From assembly GCA_020061355.1 (NCBI GenBank), contig JAGUYK010000027.1, forward strand, positions 1 to 61,958: 61,958 nt of DNA, given 5' to 3'. The stretch comes from Ignavibacteriales bacterium. Lineage in GTDB: Bacteria > Bacteroidota > Ignavibacteria > Ignavibacteriales > Melioribacteraceae. The notes under the pieces were generated by a model that ran no database searches, had not been told where the DNA came from, and was given only the letters and a program-made list of their open reading frames with translations. The translations under genes were made by a program, and so were the position numbers. How positions within the stretch are numbered: position 1 is the first letter of the stretch; each line of letters begins with the position of its first letter. This document shows positions 42,493 through 52,195 of this stretch, in pieces.

Positions 42493-45400
42493 ATGCCGGA
42501 AATAATGAAACCAATTTCTTTCTCAAGTCTGCTAAATCAGGTTTTATATGAGGGGAAAAAACACTCGAGCATTTTCGGGATAAAGAATGCCAACTTTTTC
42601 CAAAGTAAGAGCTATTCGGGAATAAACTTCCTTGACAGTTATCTTGAAACACCGATTGGTCCGGCAGCCGGTCCTCATACACAGATGACCCAAAATATAA
42701 TTGCTGCATATTTAACCGGAGGAAGATTTTTTGAATTAAAAACTGTTCAGAAAATTGACGAATTAAAAATAGATAGACCATGCATAGATGTTGAAGATGA
42801 AGGATATAATATTGAATGGTCGCAAGAACTGAAACTTGAGCAATCATACGACGAATATTTAAAGGCATGGATTCTTCTTCATTTTATTAAAAGGCAATAT
42901 TCTCTTTCTATTTCAAAGGAATCCGGATTTATTTTTAACATGAGTGTCGGTTACGATTTAGAAGGGATAAAAACTTTTCGAATGGACAAATTTATAGAAC
43001 AATTGAAGGATGCAAACAAATCGGATTCATTTTCAAAATACAAAAATTTATTGATTGAATTTGTTCGGCATAATTTTAATGATCACGTTGACTTTATTGA
43101 AGTCATAGAAAATATCTCTCCAAATATCTCCAATTCGGTTACACTTTCTACGATGCACGGTTGTCCGCCAAATGAAATCGAATCAATTGTAAAATATCTG
43201 ATAAAAGAGAAAGGTTTACATACTTACGTAAAGTTAAACCCTACACTTCTCGGTTATGATTTTGTAAAAGATACTCTAAATAAACTGGGATATAAAAAAG
43301 TAAATCTTGATGAACACTCTTTCGAAAATGATCTGCATTGGGATAATGCTTTAGCTATGCTAAGCCGCCTGAAAGTGTTTGCAAAAGAAAATGGGAAAAA
43401 GTTTGGTGTAAAACTTTCCAACACGCTTGCCGTAAAAAATAATAAGCAGCGAATGCCCGGCGAAGAGATGTATATGTCAGGACGTGCTTTATTCCCTTTG
43501 ACAATAAACCTGGCTTTAAAAATTGCAAATCAATTCAAAGGTGACATAAATATTTCTTTCTCCGGCGGTGCTTCAATCAATAATACAAAAGAGATTTTGG
43601 AAACCGGGATTTACCCCGTAACATTTGCTACCGAGCTTTTGAAGCCCGGAGGATACAACAGGCTTCTTCAAATTGCAGAATCAATTAATAAAGTAGATAT
43701 TGATTATTCTCCTTTTATCAATTTGAATAAGTTAAAATCGCTAGCCGATAAATCTTTGAGCGATCCGGTTTATTTGAAAGAAACAAGAACAGTTGATTCA
43801 ATAAAAATACGTGACAAACTTGAAACGTTTGATTGTTTTATTGCCCCATGTAAAGTTGCATGCCCAATTCATCAGGATGTTCCGGAATATATCCTGTTGG
43901 TTGGTGAAGGAAAGTATGAGGAAGCGTTGGAAGTTATAACGGATAAAAATCCTCTTCCGCATATTACTGGCTATGTATGCGATCACCAATGTATGTACCA
44001 CTGCACAAGGATTGATTACGATGAAACAGTCAAGATTCGCGATTTGAAAAAAGAAGCAGCCCTGAATGGTTTCGATAATTTCATAAAGGGTTTATCAACA
44101 TTCGCGATAAAAGAGAACAATATTAAAGTGGCAATAATTGGCGCCGGTCCTTCCGGCTTATCAGCCGCTTACTTTTTAGCAAAATCAGGATTTGATGTAA
44201 CAGTTTTTGAAAAGAATATGAATGCCGGAGGAATTGTACAGAACGTTTTGCCTCAATTCCGACTTCCCCAATCTGCCATTGATAACGATATAAAATTCAT
44301 AGAACAATTTGGCGTAAGATTTATTTTTGGTGTAGAGGAATCCTTTTCGATACTCAAACTTAAAGAAGAAGGTTACAAATACATTTATATAGCAATCGGG
44401 GCAGAGAAGTCGAATCAATTAAAGATTTCCTCAGATAAAGAAATTCTGAACGCAATAGATTTTCTTTGGAATTATCATCACGACTTGAACACTAGTTTAG
44501 GAGAAAATGTTGCGGTGATTGGCGGAGGAAACTCTGCAATGGACAGTGCTCGCGCTGCTATACGCTGCAAACATGTTGACAAAGTCTTTCTATTATATAG
44601 ACGGGCGAAAGAATTTATGCCGGCTGACCACGAAGAATTTGAAGCGGCTTTAACAGATGGAGTGATATTCAAAGAGTTGTTGCTTCCTTACGATTTTACA
44701 AACGGCAAACTAATATGTCAAAAGATGGAACTCGCTGAATCCGGTACAGACGGCAGAAGAAATGTCGTTCCGATTAACAATGCTTATGAAGAATTTAAGA
44801 TTGACACACTAATCTCCGCCATCGGAGAAAATGTCGATTGCGATATTCTTGAGTTCAATAAAATAAAAATTTTCAAGAATAAAGCTGATGTAAATCCTCA
44901 GACAAATGAAACAAATATTGAAAATGTTTTTATCGGAGGAGATGCGTTAAAAGGTCCGGCGACAGTTGTTGAAGCCATTGCGGATGGAAGAAAAGCTGCT
45001 GATTCGATTATCAAAAAAGAAAGGTTGAATTATCCTTCTGTCGATCCTCGAAAGTACTCTAAGATTAAGACAGATGATATAAGGATGGCAAAAGGAAAAG
45101 TCGGCTGGCATAATGTTGATATGAAAGAAGAAGCATTACGCTGCTTGAGCTGCAACGAAATATGTAATAAATGTGTTGATGTCTGTCCGAACCGTGCTAA
45201 TGTAGAAATTAAAATCGATCACTTTCTTTTTAAAGACCCAAATCAAATTCTACATATTGATTCACTTTGTAATGAATGCGGCAATTGCGAAACATTCTGT
45301 CCGCATCAAGGTGCACCTTATAAAGATAAATTTACTTTATTCTCCGCACTCACTGATTTTAATTCAAGCAAAAATGATGGTTTTGTTCTCTTTAACAATA

Positions 45401-45564
45401 ATGGTTATGAAAAAATAAAAATTAGAACTGGCGGCATTGAGAGCGAAACAACAAGAGAGCAAATAACCAATTTGCAGCCGGAGAAATGTTCGGATACCCA
45501 TTCTGCTTTAATGGTACATTATACTTTGCAGAATTATCCTTATTTATTTTCTGAAAAGGTGTGA
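42493..45564 (+). CDS. ygfK: YgfK-type Fe-S flavoprotein oxidoreductase (putative selenate reductase subunit)
   Basis: 1023 residues. The N-terminal dihydroorotate/dihydropyrimidine-dehydrogenase-like barrel (IGPAAGPHTQMTQNI) is followed by a glutamate-synthase-small-subunit-type Fe-S region (APCKVACPIHQDVPEYI, CDHQCMYHC, about 448-515). FAD (VAIIGAGPSGLSAA, about 547) and NAD(P)H (VAVIGGGNSAMDSA, about 675) sites come next. Two [4Fe-4S] clusters lie near the end (CLSCNEICNKCVDVCP; CNECGNCETFCP). Its electron partner in purine loci is unresolved; it may accept or donate electrons for the Mo enzymes. The only plus-strand gene of the island; converges on the 2Fe-2S gene with a 3-bp gap. Confidence 0.93.
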   Translation: MPEIMKPISFSSLLNQVLYEGKKHSSIFGIKNANFFQSKSYSGINFLDSYLETPIGPAAGPHTQMTQNIIAAYLTGGRFFELKTVQKIDELKIDRPCIDVEDEGYNIEWSQELKLEQSYDEYLKAWILLHFIKRQYSLSISKESGFIFNMSVGYDLEGIKTFRMDKFIEQLKDANKSDSFSKYKNLLIEFVRHNFNDHVDFIEVIENISPNISNSVTLSTMHGCPPNEIESIVKYLIKEKGLHTYVKLNPTLLGYDFVKDTLNKLGYKKVNLDEHSFENDLHWDNALAMLSRLKVFAKENGKKFGVKLSNTLAVKNNKQRMPGEEMYMSGRALFPLTINLALKIANQFKGDINISFSGGASINNTKEILETGIYPVTFATELLKPGGYNRLLQIAESINKVDIDYSPFINLNKLKSLADKSLSDPVYLKETRTVDSIKIRDKLETFDCFIAPCKVACPIHQDVPEYILLVGEGKYEEALEVITDKNPLPHITGYVCDHQCMYHCTRIDYDETVKIRDLKKEAALNGFDNFIKGLSTFAIKENNIKVAIIGAGPSGLSAAYFLAKSGFDVTVFEKNMNAGGIVQNVLPQFRLPQSAIDNDIKFIEQFGVRFIFGVEESFSILKLKEEGYKYIYIAIGAEKSNQLKISSDKEILNAIDFLWNYHHDLNTSLGENVAVIGGGNSAMDSARAAIRCKHVDKVFLLYRRAKEFMPADHEEFEAALTDGVIFKELLLPYDFTNGKLICQKMELAESGTDGRRNVVPINNAYEEFKIDTLISAIGENVDCDILEFNKIKIFKNKADVNPQTNETNIENVFIGGDALKGPATVVEAIADGRKAADSIIKKERLNYPSVDPRKYSKIKTDDIRMAKGKVGWHNVDMKEEALRCLSCNEICNKCVDVCPNRANVEIKIDHFLFKDPNQILHIDSLCNECGNCETFCPHQGAPYKDKFTLFSALTDFNSSKNDGFVLFNNNGYEKIKIRTGGIESETTREQITNLQPEKCSDTHSALMVHYTLQNYPYLFSEKV

Positions 45565-45567
45565 ATA

Positions 45568-46038
45568 TCAAGTATTAATTTTTATTTCTTTTGCAGATTG
45601 TGAGACCGCGTCAATTATTTGTTTATATCCGGTACATCGGCATAGGTTTCCAGCTATTGCTTCTTTTATCTCCTCATCAGTAGGATTCTTTTTTTCAATT
45701 AATAATGCATACGCCGACATAATCATTCCCGGTGTACAGAATCCGCACTGTATAGCCCCGCTCTTCAAAAAGTTTTCCTGAAGCGGGTGAAGTTTCCCAT
45801 CGCTTTCCATTCCTTCTATCGTTATAATCTCAGCACCGTTACACTGTCCGGCAAGGATTAAACATGAGTTAACCGCTTTGCTGTTCATAATAACCGTGCA
45901 TGCACCACATTCACCGATTGAACAACCCTCTTTCGTGCCAGTCAAATTAAACCTATCTCTTAAAAGATCGAGCAGCCGTAGGTTTGGCTCGATTTCTATG
46001 CTTACATTTTGACTATTGAGTGTAAAATTTATTTTCAT
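45568..46038 (-). CDS. 2Fe-2S subunit of a three-subunit molybdenum hydroxylase
   Basis: 156 residues from the ATG at 46038; the longer frame from TTG at 46068 adds a hydrophobic stretch (MIIIICVLLV) and is rejected. Plant-type [2Fe-2S] ligands in GTKEGCSIGECGACTV and NSCLILAG; second cluster in IQCGFCTPGMIM and GNLCRCTGYK. This small subunit passes electrons from the Mo site to FAD. It follows the FAD-subunit gene across a 40-bp repeat-containing gap and forms one enzyme with the next two upstream genes. Confidence 0.94.
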   Translation of the reverse strand: MKINFTLNSQNVSIEIEPNLRLLDLLRDRFNLTGTKEGCSIGECGACTVIMNSKAVNSCLILAGQCNGAEIITIEGMESDGKLHPLQENFLKSGAIQCGFCTPGMIMSAYALLIEKKNPTDEEIKEAIAGNLCRCTGYKQIIDAVSQSAKEIKINT

Positions 46039-46042
46039 AACT

Positions 46043-46100
46043 AATAGAACACAGATAATTATGATCAATCATAATAGATCATAAAGATCGGCGTTCTATT
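46043..46100. repeat. short element with AATAGAAC terminal inverted repeats (copy B)
   Basis: 58 bp from AATAGAACAC to GCGTTCTATT (9 of 10 terminal bases paired), with internal ATGATC/GATCAT. Read on the minus strand it starts AATAGAACGCCGAT, matching copy A. It fills the gap between the FAD and 2Fe-2S genes and supplies the last codons (IERRSL) of the FAD-subunit gene. Confidence 0.6.
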
Positions 46101-46951
46101 CCTTTTATTAGTTGATAACAAACTTGTTGAACAACCGGAATTTTATACTCACTCGACCATCGTAATCCCGAAACCGCCAAAATTCTTTCGCCGAGTTTTA
46201 TGGCAATCTCTTTAAATGCTTCTTCGTTACATACTTTTCCTTTAGCAAACTCTTCAACATCGTATAATCGTGTGCCTATCGGAGTAACCGCACCACTAGC
46301 AATTCTCATTTCCTTGATTATCTTATCCTCATTCATCATAAGCATAGCAAGTGAAATCCTGCTTATCGAAACGGCTCTTCTTCTTCCAAGCTTATAAAAA
46401 TCACCGACAAAATCCGTTGAAGGAACCGGAACCATTATTTTTGTTACAATCTCATCAGGATTCAAACGTGTTGCATATGGTTTAACAAGAAAATCCTGAA
46501 GCTTCATAATTTTCTCGGAGGTAAAAGATTTTATTTTTATTTCCGCATCGTAAACTAAAAGAGGTGCAACACTATCGGCACATGGTGCATTATTAATGAA
46601 ATTCCCACCGAGTGTTGCGCGGTTTCTAATTTGTGTGCTTCCAATAGTCTTTGAAGATTTAACAAGTAACGGCAAGTAACTATTAAGAACCGGGTTTGTA
46701 ATAATATCAGAAAAAGTAATTGCAGCGCCGATTGAAATTATCTGGTGGTTAATCGAAACTGTTTTAAGCTCATCAACAAGCTGAAGATCCAATAAACGTT
46801 TAATACCTGCAAACCTTGGAGAATCAATATGAAAACCCGGTATTATATCGGTCCCCCCGGCAATTATTCTTGTATCCCCATTATTACTCTTAAGAAGTCT
46901 GCAAATTTCATCAACTGACTTCGGCTGAAATATTTCAAGAACCGGAATCAT
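46079..46951 (-). CDS. FAD-binding subunit of a molybdenum hydroxylase (YgfM-like)
   Basis: 290 residues. FAD-binding PCMH signature: IIAGGTDIIPGF and the STQIRNRATLGGNFINNAPCAD loop in parts, followed by a CO-dehydrogenase flavoprotein C-terminal domain (KLGRRRAVSISRISLAMLM, RIASGAVTPIGTRL). It hands electrons from the 2Fe-2S subunit to the final acceptor. The start overlaps the catalytic-subunit stop by 4 bp. Its C-terminal IERRSL is encoded by a repeat element, so the native end may have been altered. Confidence 0.93.
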   Translation of the reverse strand: MIPVLEIFQPKSVDEICRLLKSNNGDTRIIAGGTDIIPGFHIDSPRFAGIKRLLDLQLVDELKTVSINHQIISIGAAITFSDIITNPVLNSYLPLLVKSSKTIGSTQIRNRATLGGNFINNAPCADSVAPLLVYDAEIKIKSFTSEKIMKLQDFLVKPYATRLNPDEIVTKIMVPVPSTDFVGDFYKLGRRRAVSISRISLAMLMMNEDKIIKEMRIASGAVTPIGTRLYDVEEFAKGKVCNEEAFKEIAIKLGERILAVSGLRWSSEYKIPVVQQVCYQLIKGIERRSL

Positions 46952-49362
46952 GATGTACTTCCACGAGTTAAACTTTCGGGATATAATTTCCTTCTAAGCA
47001 GCATTTCTTCAATATTAATCGGCAGATTATAAAATCTTTGTCCGGTTGCGATACATATTGCATTAGCGATTGCGGCGGCTGTCAATTCAAGAGTCGGTTC
47101 ACCGAGGGATTTTCCTCCCCATGCACCATACTTCTCTTTACCTTCAATAAAATAAGGATGAATAGCATCTATATCTTTGCTTGTTGGAATTAAAAACTGA
47201 TCGAAATTATTCTCTCTTATTTTTCCATTGTGGGTTGAGATCTTTTCCCACAAAGCATATCCAGCCCCTTGAGTCAAACCGCCATAAACTTGTCCTTCTG
47301 CACCTAATATGTTAATCACTTTACCGGCATCATGAACTGCCCAGATATTATTAACGTAAACCTCCCCCGTGCCAATATTAACTGTAACTTCAGCAACCTG
47401 GCAACCATAAACATATGTGAAGTAAGCTGATCCATGTCCAGTCTCTTCTTCCCAGTGAACCTTTGGACCCGCATACCATCCAACTGTTGCAAGGTTTATT
47501 CCTTGCTGATAAGCCTGTTTAATTAACTCTCCGAATTCAATCCGTTTTGACTTTTTACTTCTCAATATAATTTCATTATTCACAAAGACTAAATCTTTTC
47601 CGCTTTTCAATTTCCAGATTGTTACCAATAATTTTATCAGACGTTTTTTCAATTCTTCACAAGCATTTTTAGTTGCACCGCCTCCCATCAAGGTAGCGCG
47701 TGAAGCAACAGTTGGACCGCTATCGGGTATCCTGGAAGTGTTCTGTTCAAGATATACGATTTTGTCAGGTGAAATTCCAAAAATCTCAGCGGCAATAATC
47801 GAGAATGTCGTTTTCATACCCTGACCATTCTCTGCTAGACCGGATAACAAATAAACCGTTCCATCGGGTTGAATTGAAACATATGATGCCGCGGCATCGA
47901 TTCCCTCAGCACCAAGCGAACACCCTCTGTAACTAAGTGCAAGACCAATTCCCTTACGCCAAAATTGATCTGGATTTATGAAATCATTTTTATTTAAAAT
48001 CAATGAATCATTAATGTAAGATTGTTTTGCTCCTTCTTTCTTACCTGATGCTTTTTTGTAATCATTCCATTTCGAGTCAAATGAAGAAACCTCCACAGCT
48101 TTTTTGAGCACTTTATGTAATGTAACTTCATGACCGGTTAACTTTTGTCCGCTTGCTGTAAGCGATCCTTGTTTGAACCCATTTAATTTCCGGATTTCAA
48201 AAGGAGTTTTGCTAACTTTAACCGCTATCTCATCCATCAAGGATTCAATTGCAAAAATCGGTTGGGGTGAACCGAAACCGCGCATCGCACCTGTGTACGG
48301 ATTATTTGTGTAAACAACCCGTACATCTGTATGGACATTTTTAATTTCATATGGTCCGGTTGCCTGAACCACTGAACGCCATGTTACAAAAGAACTCATT
48401 GAAGAATAAGCACCGCCATCTGCAAGCAGATCAATCTTCATAGCTTTCAGCTTTCCATCTTTATTAAATCCAACTTTATACTTTAATATATACGGATGGC
48501 GTTTATATGATTCTATTATTGATTCTTCGCGCTCGTATTTAATTTTCACCGGACGATTAAGTTTAAGTGCGGCAATCGCAGCTCGTGCCGAAAGGATATT
48601 CATTGTATCGTCTTTGCCGCCGAATGAACCACCAAGTTCTGCTTGAATAATTTCTACTTCATTCAGTCCGTATCCTAATACAGAGGCAACAACTTTCCTT
48701 GTTGTAAATGGATTTTGGATACTACCGATAATCTTAACTTTTAGATTTCCCTCACCCGGAATTGCGGTAACACATTCCGGTTCTATGTACGCATGTTCTA
48801 TTAATTGTGTTGTGTAAGTTTGCTCTATTATTTCGTCACATTGTTTAAAACCCTTTTCAACATTTCCCTTGCGCAACGGGTAGTGAGTTATAAGGTTGGT
48901 TTTAAAATCAGGATGAATTAAAATCGAATCATTCTCTAATGCTTTTTGAGGATCATCGAGAACAGGCAATTCCTCTAAATCGATTTTAACAAGCTCAGTT
49001 AACTTCCTGAGTTCTTTTACATCTTCCCCAACGAGCATTGCTACTACATCACCGGGGGTTACTATTTTATCAGCACAAAAAATCGGCTGGTCCTGCTTAA
49101 TCGGTCCAACTTTTTTGCTGCCTGGAATATCGTCCGCCGTAATAATTGCTTTAATAAATCGATTTTCGTTTAATTCAGAGTAATCAATTTTTTTAATTAA
49201 TGCATGAGAAGCTTTTGTCCTGATCATAACTCCATATAGCTCACCATCGAAACGGTAATCATCGGCATATTTAGCTTTTCCGGTTACTTTTGAATATCCA
49301 TCCTGACGGATAGCCGGTTTACCAACCACATTAAAATTATTATGTAATTGTTGCTTCTTCAC
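46948..49362 (-). CDS. molybdopterin catalytic subunit of a three-subunit Mo hydroxylase (XdhD-like)
   Basis: 804 residues. Ald_Xan_dh_C N-domain (GYSKVTGKAKYADDY), Mo-pterin loop GGSFGGKDD (about 248) and the catalytic Glu in KSLGEPTLELTAAA (about 753). QGMKTTFSIIAAEIFG and GQVYGGLTQGAGYALWE are typical of xanthine dehydrogenase/aldehyde oxidase. In E. coli the equivalent XdhD carries a fused Fe-S part; here Fe-S and FAD subunits are separate genes downstream. Selenium in the active site (selenium-dependent Mo hydroxylase) is suggested by ygfK/ssnA/ygeY context, not by sequence. Four-base overlaps on both sides. Confidence 0.92.
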   Translation of the reverse strand: MKKQQLHNNFNVVGKPAIRQDGYSKVTGKAKYADDYRFDGELYGVMIRTKASHALIKKIDYSELNENRFIKAIITADDIPGSKKVGPIKQDQPIFCADKIVTPGDVVAMLVGEDVKELRKLTELVKIDLEELPVLDDPQKALENDSILIHPDFKTNLITHYPLRKGNVEKGFKQCDEIIEQTYTTQLIEHAYIEPECVTAIPGEGNLKVKIIGSIQNPFTTRKVVASVLGYGLNEVEIIQAELGGSFGGKDDTMNILSARAAIAALKLNRPVKIKYEREESIIESYKRHPYILKYKVGFNKDGKLKAMKIDLLADGGAYSSMSSFVTWRSVVQATGPYEIKNVHTDVRVVYTNNPYTGAMRGFGSPQPIFAIESLMDEIAVKVSKTPFEIRKLNGFKQGSLTASGQKLTGHEVTLHKVLKKAVEVSSFDSKWNDYKKASGKKEGAKQSYINDSLILNKNDFINPDQFWRKGIGLALSYRGCSLGAEGIDAAASYVSIQPDGTVYLLSGLAENGQGMKTTFSIIAAEIFGISPDKIVYLEQNTSRIPDSGPTVASRATLMGGGATKNACEELKKRLIKLLVTIWKLKSGKDLVFVNNEIILRSKKSKRIEFGELIKQAYQQGINLATVGWYAGPKVHWEEETGHGSAYFTYVYGCQVAEVTVNIGTGEVYVNNIWAVHDAGKVINILGAEGQVYGGLTQGAGYALWEKISTHNGKIRENNFDQFLIPTSKDIDAIHPYFIEGKEKYGAWGGKSLGEPTLELTAAAIANAICIATGQRFYNLPINIEEMLLRRKLYPESLTRGSTS

Positions 49363-50696
49363 TTATATAGAGAAAATAATTTTTTGCCTTGTTTGAAAAT
49401 ATCTTTAAATACTTCAGTATCGTCAATATCTACAAGCTGAAAATCCTTCATTAAAAATTTTCCTTCCTGCATAACTGACTTTATATTAGACTCGAGAGCA
49501 CCGTAAATAAAATGACCCCAGAAATTTGATTCGTTAATTGGAGTTGGCGGGATATAATCCCATATTACAAAGTCTGCCCTGCTTCCGTCAAAAAGATTCG
49601 GAAAATCTTCGAAATACCTTCTTATAAAAGTTAATTGATCAAAATAAGATTTTATGAACAAGCGGAAAGCATCATCAAAACTATTTTTTTGATTCCTGAG
49701 TAAAAGAAAATATTGCTTCATTGATTTTGCAATGTTAGCGTGCATGCCGTCTGTACCGATTAGTATTGGAATGTTTACAGGTACTTTTACATAAACCGGT
49801 AATCCAACCGCATTATTCATGTTGGAATCGGGATTATATACAATAGCGCTTCCACTTGCAGCAATCTGGAAATATTCGTTTTCTGTTAAATAAACTCCGT
49901 GACCCAAAATACTCTTTGCATTAAGCAGTCTATTCTGTGCAAGCCGCTTTACCGGCAATTGATCCGTGTACTGTTTGCTTAGTATTCTATCACTCTTATC
50001 TTCACATAAATGGATATGGATACCGACATTATATTCTTCAACAAGTTCAGATGCTTCTGCCAAAGTGTCGTCTGAAAGCGTGAATGATGCATGAAGCCCT
50101 AAAAGCGGTTTAAGATTAGTGCCGGAGTAATTCTTCAGAAAATTAATATTCTCTTCTAAACCACTCTTAGAAAGTGCAGATCCGTTTCTATCTGTAGTTT
50201 CAAAACAGAGTGCCCCGCGAAGGTTGTTTTCAATCAAGACTTCTGCAATTTTCTCCAGACTACCGTCGGTCGAACCGGGTGAGGAATGATGATCAAAGAT
50301 ATAAGTAACACCATTCTTAATTGCTTCGATTACCGACATCCAGGTAGATGCTTCGATCATATCGAGAGAAAGTTTTTTATCTAAATCCCACCAAAGATTT
50401 TTAAGAACATTCTGAAAATTATCCATTGGTTTGTTGATTGGAAGACCTTTTGCAAGCCGTGAGTAAAAATGATCATGAAAGTTTACAAGTGGAACAGTCA
50501 CCAATCTTCCGCCGGCATCATAAACCGAATTCATAGCCGATGTTCTCTTTTCGATATAATCGTTATGGCTTCTTTTGAGAAGTCTGGAAATTTTTCCGTG
50601 TTCAATTTCCAGATCACCGAAAACTGGAACAATTTTATTATCGATAATCTGACAAATCCAGGCATTCGAAATAATAAATGAATTTTTCTTAATCAT
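49359..50696 (-). CDS. ssnA: SsnA-type amidohydrolase
   Basis: 445 residues of the TIM-barrel amidohydrolase superfamily. Metal ligands: HxH in VNFHDHFYSRLAKG, His in LGLHASFTLSD, His in LGHGVYLTE, Asp in LIGTDGMHAN. Closest to SsnA (putative aminohydrolase of the selenium/purine locus) and to guanine-deaminase/chlorohydrolase-like proteins. Probably deaminates or opens a purine-derived ring. It overlaps the Mo catalytic-subunit start by 4 bp and follows the hydantoinase by 4 bp. Confidence 0.9.
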   Translation of the reverse strand: MIKKNSFIISNAWICQIIDNKIVPVFGDLEIEHGKISRLLKRSHNDYIEKRTSAMNSVYDAGGRLVTVPLVNFHDHFYSRLAKGLPINKPMDNFQNVLKNLWWDLDKKLSLDMIEASTWMSVIEAIKNGVTYIFDHHSSPGSTDGSLEKIAEVLIENNLRGALCFETTDRNGSALSKSGLEENINFLKNYSGTNLKPLLGLHASFTLSDDTLAEASELVEEYNVGIHIHLCEDKSDRILSKQYTDQLPVKRLAQNRLLNAKSILGHGVYLTENEYFQIAASGSAIVYNPDSNMNNAVGLPVYVKVPVNIPILIGTDGMHANIAKSMKQYFLLLRNQKNSFDDAFRLFIKSYFDQLTFIRRYFEDFPNLFDGSRADFVIWDYIPPTPINESNFWGHFIYGALESNIKSVMQEGKFLMKDFQLVDIDDTEVFKDIFKQGKKLFSLYK

Positions 50697-50700
50697 AATA

Positions 50701-52140
50701 TCACCCTACCTTTACAAAATTTCCATAACTAAACAAATCGTGTAAAGTTTCTTTCGAATCAAATATTTTCTTTCCCCTCAAGAATGTTTGCTTTACAACA
50801 GCATCAAGTCTTAATCCTTCAAATGGAGTAAACTTCCCTTTGCTGTACATATTCATCGCTTCAATTTTCTGATTGTCCCATAAATCAATAATAGAGAAAT
50901 CAGCATCAAGCCCGGCATGTAATTTCCCCTTATTATTTATTTTAAAATATGACGCAATATTGGTTGACAAAAGATTAATAGTTCTTTCAAGAGTAAGTTT
51001 TCCTTTCAGAAAACCTTCACTGAATAGAAATGGGAGTCTGTGCTCAACGCCCGGAATTCCACCATAGACTTCCCAAAAGTTTTGTGATGACTTTTCATTT
51101 TCCGGATTACACCCCGCGTGATCAGTTACAACAAACGAAATTGATCCGTCATTTAATCCATTCCACAGAGCTTCAATATCCTTTTCACATTTTACGGGAG
51201 GAGCTGTTTTCAAATAGTTTCTAATTTTTTCATTCTCAAAATCTTTCTGTGTGAAATAGAGATAGTGAGGGCATGTCTCCGTGGTAATATGAAGTCTTGA
51301 CGCATGGGCTTTTTTAATTTGCTCTAAACCCATTTTGGAACTAAGGTGAACGACGTGAATTTTGCAATTCACTTTCCGCGCAATTGAAATTAGTTTATCA
51401 ACTGCAACAGCTTCAGAGCGTGCATCACGGCTATCACAATAAGCTTTCCAATCATTTCTATTTGCATTTTTAAATTTCATTTCACGCGTTTGGACAAGTT
51501 CTTTATCTTCTGCATGAACAGCTATCGGTTTCCCGGTTTTTTCAATTATGCGGGCTGCCGCTTCCATTTGACGTTCGCTAAGATCTGAATATGTTTCCAT
51601 TCCTGAAATCATGTAGACTTTAAATCCGGCAACACCGGATTCTGAAAGCTCCAATATATTTTTTCCGATCTCGGTTTCATCAAAATTCCTGCCTGAGATT
51701 CCACCCCAAAAGCCATAATCTATTTTACTTCTGCCTTTTAGAGAGGCAAGCTTTGTATTCATATTTTCTAATGAGGTAACGGGTGGAATCGATGTGCATG
51801 GCATATCAATAACCATGGTAACACCTCCGGCTGCAGCTGCTTTAGAGCCGTGTTCAAAATCTTCCCTGAATTCAAAACCGGGTGTGTCAAAGTGAACATG
51901 TGAATCAATTGCGCCGGGAATTACGAGATTAAAATTTTTTTCTTCGTTTTCAGAAACGACCTGATTCAAGATAGAATCACGCCGCTCTCTAATTTTCAAA
52001 TCTTTCCAATCATATTGATGATCTGTTTTAGGCTTAACTTCTATAATCTTTGAATCATAGATCAAATCACAAAGCTGAAGTTTGTTCTCTCCGGAAGAAA
52101 CAAGAACATTAGACATTATATTTTGTTCTTCATTATCCAT
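50701..52140 (-). CDS. cyclic amidohydrolase (hydantoinase/allantoinase type, YgeZ/HyuA-like)
   Basis: 479 residues. Binuclear metal site: HxH in IDSHVHFDTPG, carboxylated Lys in GVAGFKVYMIS, His in AVHAEDKELV, His in IHVVHLSSKMG, Asp in VVTDHAGCNP. The last motif is the allantoinase/dihydroorotase type. It hydrolyses a cyclic ureide or imide, so it fits ring opening of a purine-derived five- or six-membered ring. The start is at an ATG; another ATG eight codons in is possible. A repeat lies just upstream. Confidence 0.92.
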   Translation of the reverse strand: MDNEEQNIMSNVLVSSGENKLQLCDLIYDSKIIEVKPKTDHQYDWKDLKIRERRDSILNQVVSENEEKNFNLVIPGAIDSHVHFDTPGFEFREDFEHGSKAAAAGGVTMVIDMPCTSIPPVTSLENMNTKLASLKGRSKIDYGFWGGISGRNFDETEIGKNILELSESGVAGFKVYMISGMETYSDLSERQMEAAARIIEKTGKPIAVHAEDKELVQTREMKFKNANRNDWKAYCDSRDARSEAVAVDKLISIARKVNCKIHVVHLSSKMGLEQIKKAHASRLHITTETCPHYLYFTQKDFENEKIRNYLKTAPPVKCEKDIEALWNGLNDGSISFVVTDHAGCNPENEKSSQNFWEVYGGIPGVEHRLPFLFSEGFLKGKLTLERTINLLSTNIASYFKINNKGKLHAGLDADFSIIDLWDNQKIEAMNMYSKGKFTPFEGLRLDAVVKQTFLRGKKIFDSKETLHDLFSYGNFVKVG

Positions 52141-52150
52141 AAGATATCCC

Positions 52151-52187
52151 GAACGCGGATCAAATCCGATTTAGCGGCTTTCCGCAG
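52151..52187. repeat. GC-richer palindromic element upstream of the hydantoinase gene
   Basis: GAACGCGGAT start, CGGAT-CAA-ATCCG and GCGG-CTTT-CCGC stems. It fills most of the 55-bp gap between the PLP gene and the hydantoinase. Its GAACGCGGAT opening resembles the GAACGCYGAT word in the elements at 41116 and 46043. Confidence 0.45.
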
Positions 52188-52195
52188 GTTACACT

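Noticed and set aside
42476-42868. 130-residue minus-strand frame inside ygfK
   Set aside because: It lies antisense to the strongly supported ygfK N-terminus, has no family signature and a composition unlike its neighbours.
46039-46068. Extended N-terminus of the 2Fe-2S subunit from a TTG
   Set aside because: Adds a hydrophobic stretch foreign to the family and encoded by the inverted-repeat element; the ATG at 46038 gives the normal start.
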